Counted from the first letter of the stretch, positions 1 to 42,742 are shown. The stretch: 64,000 nt of DNA from Dendrophyllia cribrosa (GCA_024195265.1 JAJLRJ010000005.1:41007280-41071279); one strand, 5' to 3'. The notes: generated by a model not told the origin, from the sequence alone. Numbers and translations: made by a program.

Positions 1-16
1 TCAAGTCCGCGCCTTA

Positions 17-746
17 ACACGGTGGGCACAGATTCACTCGAAATCGCTCGACATTTCGCGATATAATAATAACTTTTTCCGTTTTGATGTTGTTAACATG
101 AAATTTCACAACAGCACAGAACTCATCATTTTCACAAAAAAATATTTTTTGTTTTTCCATTTTTGCAATTTTTGGCGGGAAAATGACGTCATAAAGTTGG
201 CGCCCAAAAAATAACTTAGTATTATGGGACATCTAATGACAATTTCTGAAAGCGCTCGCCGCAAGCATCTCAAAACTGAAAAAGTCTCGTAAATACGTTG
301 ATCCGATCAAAAGATATGACGTTTCAAAATTTGAACTCCCCGCACATTATCTGCGGGGGTCAAAAGTCATTTAGAATCAAATCGACTGAAAAACTTGCGC
401 TTCATTCAACTTTAACAGTTTTGAACCTAGGAGGCTGAAATTTTACAACAATATAGAAGTTATCATTCGCAAAAATCGTATGTTTTTTGTTTTTTAAATT
501 TCAAGTATTTTGGCGGGAAAATGACGACACAAATATGGTGCCAAAATTTGAAATTAGTATTATGGGATATCTGATGACAGTTTCTGAAAGTACACGCCAT
601 AATAATTTCAAAAGTGAAAAAAGTTCGTTAATATGTTGATGAGATCCAAAGATATCACATTTCGAAAATTGATGGGCCCCTGATTTCCGCCATTTTGTTA
701 GCACGCGAATGGTGAGCGATTCTGAGTGAATCTGTGCCCACCGTGT
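17..746. mobile_element. Terminal-inverted-repeat element with two internal direct repeats
   Basis: The left end ACACGGTGGGCACAGATTCA (17-36) recurs inverted at 727-746, and the match extends to about 33 bases (17-49 against 714-746). Inside, 102-340 and 439-675 are diverged direct copies, both containing GGCGGGAAAATGACG and TTAGTATTATGGGA. No transposase frame is seen, so it is probably a non-autonomous DNA element. Confidence 0.8.
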
Positions 747-785
747 AACCACTCGACCACACTGCCTCCTCCTCCATTGATAAGA

Positions 786-1365
786 TACAGTCCAACCTCC
801 CATAACAACACCATTGTGACCAGAAAAAGTGTCCGCTTAAGAGCGGTGTCCACTTATGGGAGGTTAAAAATGTAGTACAGTAATAGCCCACGTATAAGAA
901 CCTGGGTTTTAAGAACCTGTTAGGCTAAAGTTTTCATTTTAAGCCCCCTCCATATAAGAACCTATTAAGGCTAAAATTTTAAGTTAGGTTCTTATCAGTG
1001 GGGTTGCTGTAAAAGTTTATAGGTAGTATCAACATGAGTTTGTACCTGCACTGAAATGCCTATAGGCATTGCTGTATGGTACAAATAAATGATTTATATT
1101 GTATTATGAGATGATATTTATAATATACTATTAATAGTATATTTAAATGAAATTCATATGAAAATATAAGAACCTATTTTAAGAACCTTGTTAGCCTAAG
1201 TTTGCTTTAAGTACCATTTATATAAGAACCTATTTAGGCTAAATTGAAAAATTCAGGTTCTAATAATGTGGGCTATTACTGTATTTGTATGTGGCTGGGA
1301 CCAAGACCTCCGCTTATGGAAGGTGCCATCTACGGGAGTTGTCTGTTAGCAGAGGTTTGACAGTA
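786..1365. mobile_element. Short TIR element (TACAGTCCAACCTCC family) split by another insertion
   Basis: The left end TACAGTCCAACCTCC (786-800) matches the inverted right end AGAGGTTTGACAGTA (1351-1365). The middle is interrupted by the 876-1283 element; without it this unit would be about 172 bases. A related fragment lies at 16617-16680. Confidence 0.65.
876..1283. mobile_element. Nested TIR element (TACAGTAATAGCCCAC family)
   Basis: 16-base perfect ends, TACAGTAATAGCCCAC at 876-891 and its complement at 1268-1283. The interior repeats TATAAGAACCTATT and related motifs several times. It lies inside the 786-1365 element and is therefore younger. Confidence 0.8.
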
Positions 1366-1513
1366 CATATTTTTGTAAATTGGCCCCTGTAAAGAGATTC
1401 ACACAGTGATGTTTTGAGCATTAGCCCTTCACTAAAGACAACTTCAAATTTCCATCTTTGGCTAAAACTCTAGGAGACAATGAGTTAATTGACAAAGATC
1501 CAGCAGATTGAAA

Positions 1514-1974
1514 TTAAAGGGGCTATGTCGCGAGGATGGCGGGTGAGTACTGGGTACTAACAACTTGAAAAACGTCCGGTGGCTTTTTATCAAGTTGACG
1601 GCCATTACTGTCGAATCCGTTGCAATCCGTTCCATCCCGTTAAATATGTATTGCGTGGAAGGATATAGATCTCAAGTTTACAAATTAGTTAGAGTATTTA
1701 CTTGGCTAGATTTTTGTTAAATGATTTCTGCGATTTGTTAGTCGTACCTTCGAAACATTCGATGTCTTCCAGTAGTGGTGGAAGTTGGGGAGGAATTTAA
1801 AAGCGAAATCGATCGTGTGTTTGTTTACCTCGCATGGTTCGACACGAGTGCAAGTGCGATAAAACTTGCTGCGATCCGGGAGGGAACGATAGAAATTTGA
1901 CATGTGTGACATCAGGTGACGTCACATGACAGGAACTCATTGCGCAGAATCACCTTGCGACATAGCCCCTTTAA
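1514..1974. mobile_element. TTAA-flanked TIR element
   Basis: TTAAAGGGGCTATGTCGC at 1514-1531 is matched inverted at 1957-1974. The TTAA at both ends is the target-site signature of piggyBac-type elements. No transposase frame. Confidence 0.8.
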
Positions 1975-2069
1975 ACCTTTCGCCATCAGAACGTCTCTTC
2001 CATCATGTAGTAAAAGCAATAACCCACTAATAAAAGAACCTCAATAATACATGTTGCAGACAGAGGTCA

Positions 2070-20589
<18,520 letters not shown>

Positions 20590-22424
20590 CTTGAATCCAA
20601 TAGGTCAAACCTCTTTCTCTGAAAATAATGTTTTTACATTTCTTGATTGCCTGTGTTAGAGACCAAACATAATTGCAAAGCAGGATGGAGTAAAATTTGT
20701 TGAAATAACGACTACAACTTACGCATGCGCAGCCTTTCGCTTTCAAGACCTCCCGTGAATCCCTTCGGGTGGAAAACATTTGCGTGACTGCATAACTCAA
20801 ACATAGCTGCTTGCCGTATAATTTTCTCTCCCTTATTTTCTATCTTTAGAAAAATAACTTTTAACTTTTGGTACATAAAGACAGCTATTAACCCTAAAGC
20901 TGTCATTCGTGCTTCTATATGCTGCTTTTGAACTCACACGCAACGGTCACACAGCATTGAATTTTCCGCGTTTGCGTGAGCTCGGGATTAAAATGGCCTG
21001 CTTTTCATCTATCAAACGCTTAACGATTAATACGGTTTTGCCCCAAAGTTCAAAAGTATGGGGCTAATAATTTTTTTTGTCAAAAAAGAAAACAAACAAA
21101 ACATTTTATAAGAATCGTGATGCAATTTACGTCATATTTTTCGAGGATTTAACATTAAATTTGAAATAAGCCCTTACAGGAAACGGAAACAATTATATTT
21201 TCATTGTTGAACTTGATTTTTGTATTTGTATGAACACACTCAGACAGCACGACTTTTATTCATCACGCATTGATTTAGCGGAATTCGAAGATCATGCTCG
21301 CATAAGCAGCTTGCTCAGTTTTAAATATGCCGGCTTCAAGCTAGAACCTACGATGCGGTATGCAAATTTCATGACGTGCTTTCCGGAAAGGTTAAGTTAT
21401 AAACTCCAGATTCTTAAAGTTTTAATTTGCTGATTGCATGCGTTTAAATTCGTTCCGGTGAATGCTTAGGTATTGACTAATGAGTTATTTTTGGCTTGTG
21501 TTCAGTCGGGTAGTATAAAAGCGGTTTTGGCTTACGAAACATGCCAAAAAAGTTCCTCTGTTTGTATGCAGGGTCCTATGAAGTCTATACATAAACATAC
21601 GAAATTTCTATGACTATCTCTCCATGCAAAAGGTTTTACTGACCAAATTTAAGAAATGTAGCTGACTAGACAACGTCCAGTATTTTTCCAGATATTTCTC
21701 TATATTTTCATTATTTTTATTTTGGCGTAATTGGACAAGTTGCTATACACCTCAATATCCAGAGACGGTGTGGCTCCGTAGTGTTTAAATATGAATGACA
21801 AAATGAAAGCTTAATTTTCTTGTCTTGTAACTTTCGTTCAAAAGTTCACCAGTAAGGATGCCAACATATTTATGTCTCAGTTGTCACTCTTTTCAGGGAG
21901 GCCGTTGCCATGGTTGATATTTCTAGTTTCTTCTTTCTTCGATTATTCTTAAGTGGAGGGAGCGGCTTTACACGGGCTACAGAAATGGTTAAAGCCAGCT
22001 TTTTGGAAAAAAAATACAAGGTCGTTTAGAAGGGTTTCCAATATCACGCATTAATTAACTAAATTTCTTTCATATATTCTTTCGTGTAAGCGCGCGCAAA
22101 ACTACTTAATCGCCTCATCAGCGTCATCAAGTTTAAAACTAAAACATTTTATAAATCCAGGCTTAACTTAGTTATTTTATACGGCATTATTTTGATTTGT
22201 ATTCGTACCCAACACTGAGTGACGGCGAAAACCGCCTCAAGTTCTGTAGCAAAACAACAGCCTCTTTTTTCGTCAAAATCATAGGCACTAGTTTCTCAGA
22301 TCCGGCTATGCGCGCAAGGCATCCGTATAACGTTCCCGGGAATGTTGCACGGTGTGACCGCGCCGTTCACGGTATTACGCACTTGAATTGAAGGTCTCGC
22401 GCGGCGAGTGACGATTGGAATCAG
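20590..22424. other. Upstream of DIAPH: no gene recognised
   Basis: Should contain the DIAPH promoter and 5' UTR. A CpG-richer patch lies at about 22300-22410. No coding similarity and no clear TATA box. Confidence 0.4.
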
Positions 22425-22625
22425 TTAAACTTTAACTCCGAGAGTGCCAAAAATCAAATTCAAGAAAAATCCTAAACTATTGAAAAAAAAAATTATACCA
22501 TTTAAAAGTACTGACAAAAAGGTTTCATTTGAATGGTCACACACCATAGGATTTCGTCCAAAGACTCAAAAGATAGAACTACATTACGTGTCCCCATAAA
22601 TGACTCGAAGAGTAAAAGGCTTTAA
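22425..22625. mobile_element. Relative of the 27.4-kb TTAA element
   Basis: TTAAACTTTAACTCC at the left and AAAGGCTTTAA at the right. The interior CACCATAGGATTT and GACTCAAAAG are the complement of motifs repeated at 27460-27640. Confidence 0.5.
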
Positions 22626-22629
22626 CGTA

Positions 22630-23648
22630 CGTGTCAGACACACCCATTTTAAGTGCATTGCACGACACCTGTACCTAATCCTGTGAGATCACGTCTCGTC
22701 CTCCTAATATTGGCCTCGTTCCACTGTTAATTAAGGGATCTGATGAGCTTAAGAAATGCACGCACAAGACGCTACTCAGAATGTTAAGGCTACAACAGCA
22801 GTGACGGATCAGTAGGAGAGGGGTCCGGGGACCCGAACCCCCGCCCCCCCCCCCCCCCCCACCCCCATTATCTTGAGAACAAAATAGGTCCGAAAGACAG
22901 TCTCTACAGTCAGTCTCTAACCTCTTCACTCCCCTCCCCCCTCCCGCGCTCTCCGCCCTTGTTCACTACGGGTCTCCTCTTAGCGGATGGAATCGTGATC
23001 CGCCACTAAACATTCAGCTGCGGAAAATGTTTGAGGGCAAATGAAATGGGTGATCTTTTGACTATAGTAGTCCTTGTAGTTTGGTTAGCATTTTTTTTTT
23101 CTTTCAACAACCAGAAGCACTGTTTGATTTCTGTAGCGTACGTCACCAGTCTATCTTTCGCTCCCCACCGTCTGGATGACAGAACTGAGGCTACAATTTC
23201 TGACAAAATGCTGGAACACTATGTGCTGGATGGTGTGCATATGGTGGTTTCCTCCCTCCCCACCTTTCAATGTTGTCGGAAAAATTAAATAAATACGCGC
23301 GTTTATTGTGTCATCCAACATTGGATTAGGGGAAAGGGGAAAGGTGTTCCAACAACTTTTGACAATGATTGTAGCATCACCTTCTGAACGGCTCAAATGG
23401 AATATTAGAATGGCTTAAAAATGTTTGCTGAGTATAAGTCTGGCAGATATCGCCCAGCAATATAGCTTTTCTTGCAAAAACAAGAATGAAACTTAAAACT
23501 GATTAAAAGAGATAGTAAACCGCATTTAGTGGCAGATCAAGGTGAGAGGCCTAGGGCGCTGCCCCCTTCCCCCTTTTCTCGGCAAAAATAATTCACGAAA
23601 GGCTAGCGCTGAAAAAGTTTTTTCCAGTCTGATATTTTCACTCCGCTC
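22630..23648. other. Intergenic, no gene seen
   Basis: Contains a poly-C tract at about 22840-22866 and CpG-poor unique-looking sequence. No frame resembles a known protein. Confidence 0.4.
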
Positions 23649-23935
23649 CCGCCTCCCTCTCATTCATCCCCCCCCCCCCCCCCCCCTTATTCACATCCCT
23701 AATTCACTACCCCTTATTCAATCCCCCGTTATTCCCCCCGCCTTGTTCACTCCCTCCTTATTCACTCCCGGCCTGTTATTCACCACATCTTATTCATTCC
23801 CCTAATTCACCCCTTTATTCACCACCCTTATCCATTCACCCACCTTTTTCACGCCCCCCCCCCCCCCCCCCTTTTCACCCCTCTTATTTACTCCTTCTCT
23901 TATTCATCCCCCCCCCCCCTCCCTTATTCACAATC
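23649..23935. repeat. C-rich simple repeat (TTATTCAC-CCC type)
   Basis: Irregular repetition of TTATTCACTCCC and similar units between two poly-C runs. A shorter version lies at 51636-51690. Confidence 0.75.
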
Positions 23936-24204
23936 CCCTTACGACAGAGCCTGGATCCGCCAATGCATCTGCCTGTGGAGTATAACAAACGAGAATTGAA
24001 ACATTGGAAACTCTTTTTGTACACTTTAATGAAGATATGACGGTTAAGGTATTTAGGTATAATATTGATCGTGCTGAAATGTGAACTTCTTCGTACGCTG
24101 TGAGCATTCCCTTTTTTAGTCAGGGACTTGCCACTTTTTACGCGCGGCAGGCAGTTTCGCACTCGCTTGTATCAAGCCAGTTAATATCGCTTAATTATCA
24201 ACAG

Positions 24205-24442
24205 TTGAATCCGCATTACTGTACGGCTGTGACACGCGGCTGGACATCCACACAGGCCCTGCAGAAGCCGCTGGAATGAATTGTTGCTACCTTAGGAGGG
24301 TGAAGATCGCTCTCAACATTGCTAGTGCAGCACACATCGCTAATCAAGATCTATACGGCGACCTGCCTAGAGTCAGTGGCCGAAGGCTGGTTGGATATCA
24401 ATGTCGTCACCCAGGACTGCCAGAAACAAAGATCATGTTCAA
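24205..24442 (+). pseudogene. LINE remnant (3' end of a reverse-transcriptase ORF)
   Basis: One frame reads ESALLYGCDT, then ALNIASAAHIANQDLYGDLP, then CRHPGLPETK. This follows the C-terminal pattern of LINE polyproteins (YGCETW..., ALN..., ELYGDLP..., GHCxRHPELP). No upstream RT is present. A second, more decayed copy lies at 51880-52120. Confidence 0.6.
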
Positions 24443-24615
24443 TAAAAAAATCTGATTTCAAATCCGTTGACTGCAATGCACTAACCGCACGAAGTTATAC
24501 ACAAGCACTTGAGAGCTGGGGTATCTATGTTAAATTAGATTACATGTTGATAATCTAACGGTTTGAACTAGCTGAATACATAAAAATGCGTGATTATATG
24601 TAATTTTAAATCTGG

Positions 24616-24853
24616 GCCCAGTTCATTTCGAAAGTCGGTTAACGCTAACCCAGGATTAAAACTTAACCGAGGATGTAATTTCTCTTGTAAGAAGTGTTTT
24701 CAAAAACTTATTTTAAGCTACACGCAAGACAAGTCAAAGTCGAAACTAAAGGGCGTAAATATTTTGGAAAAATCTCCATTGATTAAGTATTTAACTGGAA
24801 TCAAAATTGACGCTAACCCTGGGTTAGCTTAATCGCGCTTTGAACAACCCGGC
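24616..24853. mobile_element. TIR element with filled/empty site evidence
   Basis: The ends are related inverted repeats (left GCCCAGTTCATTTCG, right complement GCCGGGTTGTTCAAAG; both continue to GCTAACCCAGG). TCTGG flanks it on both sides (24611-24615, 24854-24858). The paralogous copy at about 52325-52345 reads AAATCTGGTGATTAATTG with no insert. Confidence 0.85.
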
Positions 24854-24928
24854 TCTGGTGATTAATTGTACCATTTCAGAAATGGTAAAGCTATTTTTAA
24901 AAAGTGCTTTCCTGTAGTACCGTTTAAA

Positions 24929-26778
24929 TTAAAGGGGCAGTGTCGTACAGGGATTTGGTGTCATTTCAAAAACAGAACAAAAATGTTTTTGTGACAGAAA
25001 CCGCAAAATAATGGTCCAGTTTTGTGACACATAACCACCTTATTGTTAGTACGAAAACTGTCGACGAGTGACGCTAGTCATAGACGGACTGGGTAGCCTT
25101 ACTTCTGTAAGTCGTCACATTTTTTTTTTCAAAATGGGTTAGACAAAAACAAACTTAAAGTGCCCCTGTTATCAAATTTTTGATTTTGGTATTTTTTTTA
25201 ACATTTTCGTATACAATTAGACTTTCTTACTCATCTTGCCAAATTTCAATCCATTACGAACATCAGAAGTCATTTTATTATAACATTTATTTCCGAGAAT
25301 TTAAGGCTGCCATCAATCAACCTTGTTCCAAGGCTTGGTTGCGAATGGGAAAAAGTGACGTCAAAGACTCAAACATACCTCACGGGTTGAAATTATAATA
25401 ACAATAAGTATTGAAAATCACGCGAAAAGCAACAAAAACTTTGCATTTGTTCTTCGTGCAATTTTCTATGCTTATTGTTATTATAATTTCAACTCGTGAG
25501 GTATGTTTGAGTCTTTGACGTCACTTTCTCCCATTCGCAACCAAGCCTTGGAACAAGGTTGATTAATGGCGGCCATAAATTCTCGGAAATAAATGTCAAA
25601 ATAAAATGACTTCTGATGTTCGTAATGGATTGAAATTTGGCAAGATGACTAAGAAAGTCTAATTGTACACGAAAATGTAAAAAAGTGAAAATTAAAAATT
25701 TGATCACAGGGGCACTTAAGGCTCCTACGAGCCAACTCATGAATATGGAACAACCTTCAGACCCTCCCCTCCCCCCCTCCCGTCTCCTACGCGATTTGCT
25801 CCACCGACAATTCCTTCCCACCCACTCACTGAGTACAACTTCCCAACCTCCCCTCTCTCCAACGCTGTCCCCTATGTACGTCATGAAGGTGACCATTATC
25901 TATCGCATTTGAACAGGCAAAACCAGGCACCGCACAGGGGGCGAGGCTGGGGAAGTGGGGCTTTTGCCCCCGCCCCCCTCCCCCCCCCCCCCCCCCCCCC
26001 CCACTTTTAAGAAAAAAAGATCTTCTGATGGACATTGCGAAACTGAAATCTGCTTTTTGTTGTAGTTCTCAATGAAAAATAAAAATAACCAATACCAGAT
26101 CGAGTGGACGCGATTAAATTTGAACAAACATTACGGTCTGCAAGCTTCTTCGGGTTCAGCAACCTGACCATACTTAATACTCATAATCAGACAAACTTTG
26201 CCTTCTTTACGTGACTAATGAGTTTTGTATTTAAAAAAAAAATTAATCTTCAATCTTAACCAAACTTATATGTCATGATACTCAGCCGTTATTTTTATCG
26301 CTGTCATTAATTATATACTCCTTCAGCAGCGATTATTTTGTTCGTTGTGTTTGCTATACATTTCTGACCAATTTTTGATGCATTTTCCGCCCATCTTAGC
26401 CGACTTACATTCAAAATTTTCCGGCGCGGCATGCCCCCGGACCTCCCTAGGTTGCTTTTGCCCCCTCACTATAAAATCTGCTCCGCGGACCCTGAAAATA
26501 TATATTCGCAAGCCTTATGCACTGGTTAGCGGAACTACCAAGAAAAGTTTACAGCTGATGGATGGAAGGCAGGAGTGAAAATTTGCATATTTGAGCCCGT
26601 CTGCTAAACTCGGTCAACGTTTCGCATATTCACGAGTTTAAAGTCATGATTTGTTCATCTTTAAAGAATTGGGCGATTTCTTTCGCTTGACATTTTGGTA
26701 CTGTTTTGTAAATAAGTAAAGGTATTGTAGCATGGTTTTGGCCAAAAAAAGTTTAATCTCTGTGACACTGCCCCTTAA
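24929..26778. mobile_element. TTAA element, copy A, with nested insertions
   Basis: TTAAAGGGGCAGTGTC at the left and GACACTGCCCCTTAA at the right. Copy B at 52404-52942 is 539 bases; copy A is longer because it contains the 25155-25719 foldback and extra sequence at about 25890-26520, including a C/G-rich tract. Confidence 0.82.
25155..25719. mobile_element. TTAA foldback element, copy 1
   Basis: About 565 bases that are almost entirely two inverted arms. TTAAAGTGCCCC at the left and GGGGCACTTAA at the right; the arms share GGTATGTTTGAGTCTTTGAC and AACCAAGCCTTGGAACAAGG in opposite orientation. Nested in the 24929-26778 element. Copy 2 is in an intron at 37760-38321. Confidence 0.9.
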
Positions 26779-26873
26779 AATTGTAGAGAGTAATTGAACT
26801 TTCATGAGATTTGCATGTAATGAAAGCTATTTAATGTGCTTTTTGTTTAGTTATATATACGGTATAGAGCAGT

Positions 26874-27150
26874 TTTCAATTGAGTGTCGAAAGTAATTTC
26901 GCAACTGCTTTGGTTTTGCATTGCTACGGTTTGTGATTGGCTAAAAAATCTCGCGCCACCTTCTCGACCAATCAGAAGTAAAACTAAAACCAATCACGAC
27001 TTACCTGCACGCGTTTTCCCGCGCTTGGCGCCGGCTACATGTATTTGCTTTGAGCTCTAATTGGTTCATTGGATTGTTTACGACTGCTGTGATTGGTCAG
27101 TGTAATTACTTTGGTTTTGGTTTTACGACACTTAAATGAAAACCGCTCTA
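26874..27150. mobile_element. TIR element carrying CCAAT and TTGGCGCC motifs, copy 1
   Basis: TAGAGCAGTTTTCA at the left and TGAAAACCGCTCTA at the right. The interior has several ATTGG/CCAAT boxes and CCCGCGCTTGGCGCC. Relatives lie at 54776-55068 and 55532-55672. Confidence 0.78.
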
Positions 27151-27419
27151 AAATGGTGTAATTTTTTAATGTGTTGATGAAATCCTATCAATTAAGGATA
27201 AACAAGTTGAGAGTTGTTATTTAAGAAAGACATTTTTGTGGTACTGCTTATTATGTTGTACAAGGTGATACTTACGTCTGAGTGCATAAAATCCTAAAGT
27301 GTGATCATTCAAGTAAAGCTACTGAGCATGCAGTTCCTAACTTTTGAGTATGTGAAAATGTTATTATAATATTCTAATAAAAGCTACGGAGTACTACCAT
27401 CCGGATAAAACTGTTCGCT

Positions 27420-27721
27420 TTAACCCTTTCACTCCCAGAGTCAATTATTGAAGACATGCAGTGTAGTTCTAACTTTTGAGTCTGTGGATGAAATCCTATG
27501 GTGTGACTATTCAAATGAAACCTCTACAGCAGTACTTTTGCATGGTACCATTTGTTCTAACTTTTGAGTCTGTGGACAAATCCTATGGTGTGACCATTCA
27601 AATGAAAACTCTTCAGCAGTACTTTTGCATGGCTCCATTTGCTTTTCAATATTTTACAAAATGAAATTTAGAATTTATCTTGAATTTTGATTTTTGACAC
27701 TCATGGGAGGCAAAGGGTTAA
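27420..27721. mobile_element. TTAA element with internal minisatellite
   Basis: TTAACCCTTTCACTCCCA at the left and GGGAGGCAAAGGGTTAA at the right. Inside, an 80-90 base unit containing TTCTAACTTTTGAGTCTGTG and CAGCAGTACTTTTGCATGG is repeated twice, with a partial copy before the element (27300-27350). Confidence 0.75.
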
Positions 27722-27785
27722 CTGTTCCTATAAAATGAACAGGAGCACCCAAAGAATCGTTTCGGCGGAAAGCTGTTCGGAAGTC

Positions 27786-28122
27786 CCCGGGTGGGGGAGG
27801 GGGAGGGGGGGGGGGGGGGGGGGGGGACTCCCATATAAAAATGACGGGGGTGTTCGTCGGAAATTTTCGAAAAGCACCCTAAAAGGTACCAGAATGTTGT
27901 TTGATGGGCGTGGCTCAAATGAATTTTTACCCCTAAGAGGTACCAATTCTTAAACAACACATGTCATATTCTGGGCTTAATACCCTAAAAGGTACCACGA
28001 TAATTCCAACGGGGGCATTTTGAATTTTAGCACCCTAAGAGGTACCAATGTACAAAATTTGACCCCTAAAAGGTACGACGAGCAGCCCCGTCATGTTTAT
28101 ATGGGAGTCCCCCCCCCCCGGG
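27786..28122. mobile_element. TIR element with G/C-run ends and GGTACC repeats
   Basis: The ends carry GGACTCCCATATAAAAATGA and the complement TATATGGGAGTCC beside long G or C runs. CCCTAAAAGGTACC or a close variant occurs five times inside. A shorter relative lies at 56624-56751. Confidence 0.78.
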
Positions 28123-28312
28123 TTCGGAAGGCCTTGGTCACCTGAAAAATTCGTAATTAATTAGATCAAAAACTAGAGTTTTCCTCAGTAATAAAACATT
28201 TGCCTCAAACTTTCGTAACATGGGCATTAAGTTTAACGCCTTCTATTTTTGGAGGGATGCAAAATGTCGTTTTGGGTACGAAATAAGGTCAGCTAGAAAA
28301 GGTGAAAGCAGC

Positions 28313-28943
28313 TACCTTGTTACATGAAATTTTCGCGACACGTTTATTTCGCGACACTTAAATTTCGCGATTTTGCGAGAATTTTGTATTTTGAATCACT
28401 TAAATTTCGCGTTTTTGAGTAAGACACAGTTTATTTCCTTGGCAATGTTATTTAACATGTGCTTGAATTAGATAGAACGAATTTATCAAAGGTCAGCAAT
28501 AACGTCAAAATCCGAACAAAATAAAACGCAGCGGCTGGACTATATGTCAACAGTAACAACAAAGCAGTTCATGCTTGTTCGTAAATTATTGGTCTTGACC
28601 AATTATTGACCATAATATTCAATATTCAATATTCGGACTCCGAAGAAAAAATGATGCCGTTAAGTAACACAGTGCCGTTTAGAAACATATGTACAAGTCT
28701 CGCGAGTTATTTGTGTAAATGTCTTGATATGGATCAACAGAACAGTTAAAAATACGATTTTGTAAACGTTTCAATGGTAATAAACTCATTCTTTCTTGAT
28801 TATTGACATAAGGGGAGTCACTTAATTTTCGCGTCATGTTATGTTCGCGACACTTATTGTTCGCGTCACTTTAATTTCGCGATTTTTTTAAATCGCGAAA
28901 TTCGCGAAATTAACGTGTCGTGAAAATTTTATGTAATAAGGTA
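28313..28943. mobile_element. TIR element rich in TTTCGCGA/TCGCGACAC
   Basis: TACCTTGTTACATGAAATTT at the left and AAATTTTATGTAATAAGGTA at the right form the TIR. Many copies of TTTCGCGA and CGCGACACTT crowd both ends. Confidence 0.8.
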
Positions 28944-29136
28944 GTAAATTCGGGAGATAAGATTCCTTTTTCCTTTAAAGGCACTAAGATGATATAGAAA
29001 ACAGCACAACGCCATTCCGAGTATGTTCCTAAACATTCATCATGAGGTGCTCCTGAATGAAGATTGAGGAAGAAAATCTTTCAAAGTTTTCGCTTTCGAT
29101 TATGTTTTAAAACAATCATAGTGCTACTATACATTA

Positions 29137-41111
<11,975 letters not shown>

Positions 41112-41286
41112 TGTTACCACCAGCTAATCACGCGCTGAACACACTGACAAGCTAATAACCTACAATAAAACACAACGTTCATCGACAAAGAAGTATAACA
41201 TCCATTATTTTTACTGCCTCGGCAATTGTCATTAGAGTGATTCTACTTAACCCGTGATATAGTCAATAGAATAGTAGGAGATTGTC

Positions 41287-42386
41287 TAAATGGCGTGGGT
41301 GGGTGGGTCGTGTGTCGTTGGTCGTGCGTCGTTGGTCGTGCGTCGTTGGTCGTGCGTCGTGCGTCGTGGGTCATGCGTGATCGTAGGGTTGCAAAACAAC
41401 TTTGTCGATATACGTTTTATCGGGCATCGAGAGTTTTGCTTAGGATCTTTCTTCACTGTTACTACTACTGTCAGTTGTAAGGAAACGGAAAAGGTAATCA
41501 GGAGGGAATTTATTTGTGGATATGGAGGTACAGTGGAAGAAACCTAATGTCTAAACGTTTTTGAAGGGTTTAAGAAGATACTGTGATTAAAAATGCAAAG
41601 TTTTTGCAATTATTCCATTAACGTTTACAAACACTTTTGACGACATCGATGTAAAGTTAATATTTTAAGGCCTGAGCAGCTCGCTTTTTTGGATGTCTGG
41701 CAAATTGTTTTTTTATTCGATTAAGCCGTGAACCGTTATATCTTGTTATATCTTGTTATATCTTTAAACTGCGAATTGAGAGTAGGATAAGACAAGAACT
41801 GTTGGATAAACATAATACGGAACGAATGCTATTCTCTTATTGGCTACGCTACTAACTATCTATTCTGTTGTAGAAAGTGAGTAGAGTGAGTGGCCTAATG
41901 GCGGCCGCTTCTTCGCGTTTTCGAAGTAAGTGTGCGAATTGAGAGTAGGACAACACAAGAACTGTTGGATGAACATACTACGGAACTCCGCAAAAAAAAG
42001 AAAGCATCAATAAGTAATTGTCATTTGGCATTCTTTCTTATCAACTCACTTAGCAAAAACCCACGACGCACGACGCACGAGCCACCCACGCACGCCATTT
42101 AGCTACTAGCGTACTATCACGAACGCTATTCTTTTATTGGCTACGCTACTCACTATCTATTCTGTTGTAGAAAGTGAGTAGAGTGAGTAGCCTAATGGCG
42201 GCCGCTTCTTCGCGTTTTCGATGTAAGTGTGCGAATTGAGAGTAGGATGAACATGATACGGAACTCCGCAAAAAAAAGAAAGAAAACATCAATGAGTGCT
42301 TGTCATCTGGCATTCTTTTTTTATATCAACTCATTTAGTAAAAACGCACGACGCACGACGCGCGACCCACCCACGCACGCCATTTA
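41287..42386. repeat. GTCGTGCGTC-rich inverted repeats with an internal duplication
   Basis: TAAATGGCGTGGGTGGGTCG at 41287 is matched inverted by ends at 42101 and 42386 (CCACGCACGCCATTTA). The left end carries a GTCGTGCGTCGTTG minisatellite to about 41385. About 270-290 bases (41817-42105) are duplicated at 42117-42390; both contain CTATTCTGTTGTAGAAAGTG and AATGGCGGCCGCTTCTTCGC. Confidence 0.78.
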
Positions 42387-42407
42387 GGGGCGGACCATTT
42401 ATTTTTG

Positions 42408-42437
42408 AAGGGGGGGGGGGGGGGGGGGGGGGGGGGT
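42408..42437. repeat. Poly-G tract
   Basis: Nearly 30 consecutive G. Confidence 0.9.
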
Positions 42438-42742
42438 TGGGCAATTACCAAAAAACCAAAAAAATTCCTGCACAGCAAAAGTATAGAAAAAAAATCATGC
42501 ACAGAGTCATGCAGAAAGCCAAAGAAAAAAAAGGATCAAACAATCCCGAAAAAAAATTCTTGCACAACCCCAAGACAGAAAAAAATTCATGATCAGAAAA
42601 ATTGCCCAACACCGCTTCAAAAGCGTTTACATAGTAACATATTCTCACTACCTACAATACATATGAATATACATTGAGATATGGAAGGGTGAAAATGGTC
42701 ACTGTCCACAGGTGTGGACAGCAGTACATTCATGTGCATTCT

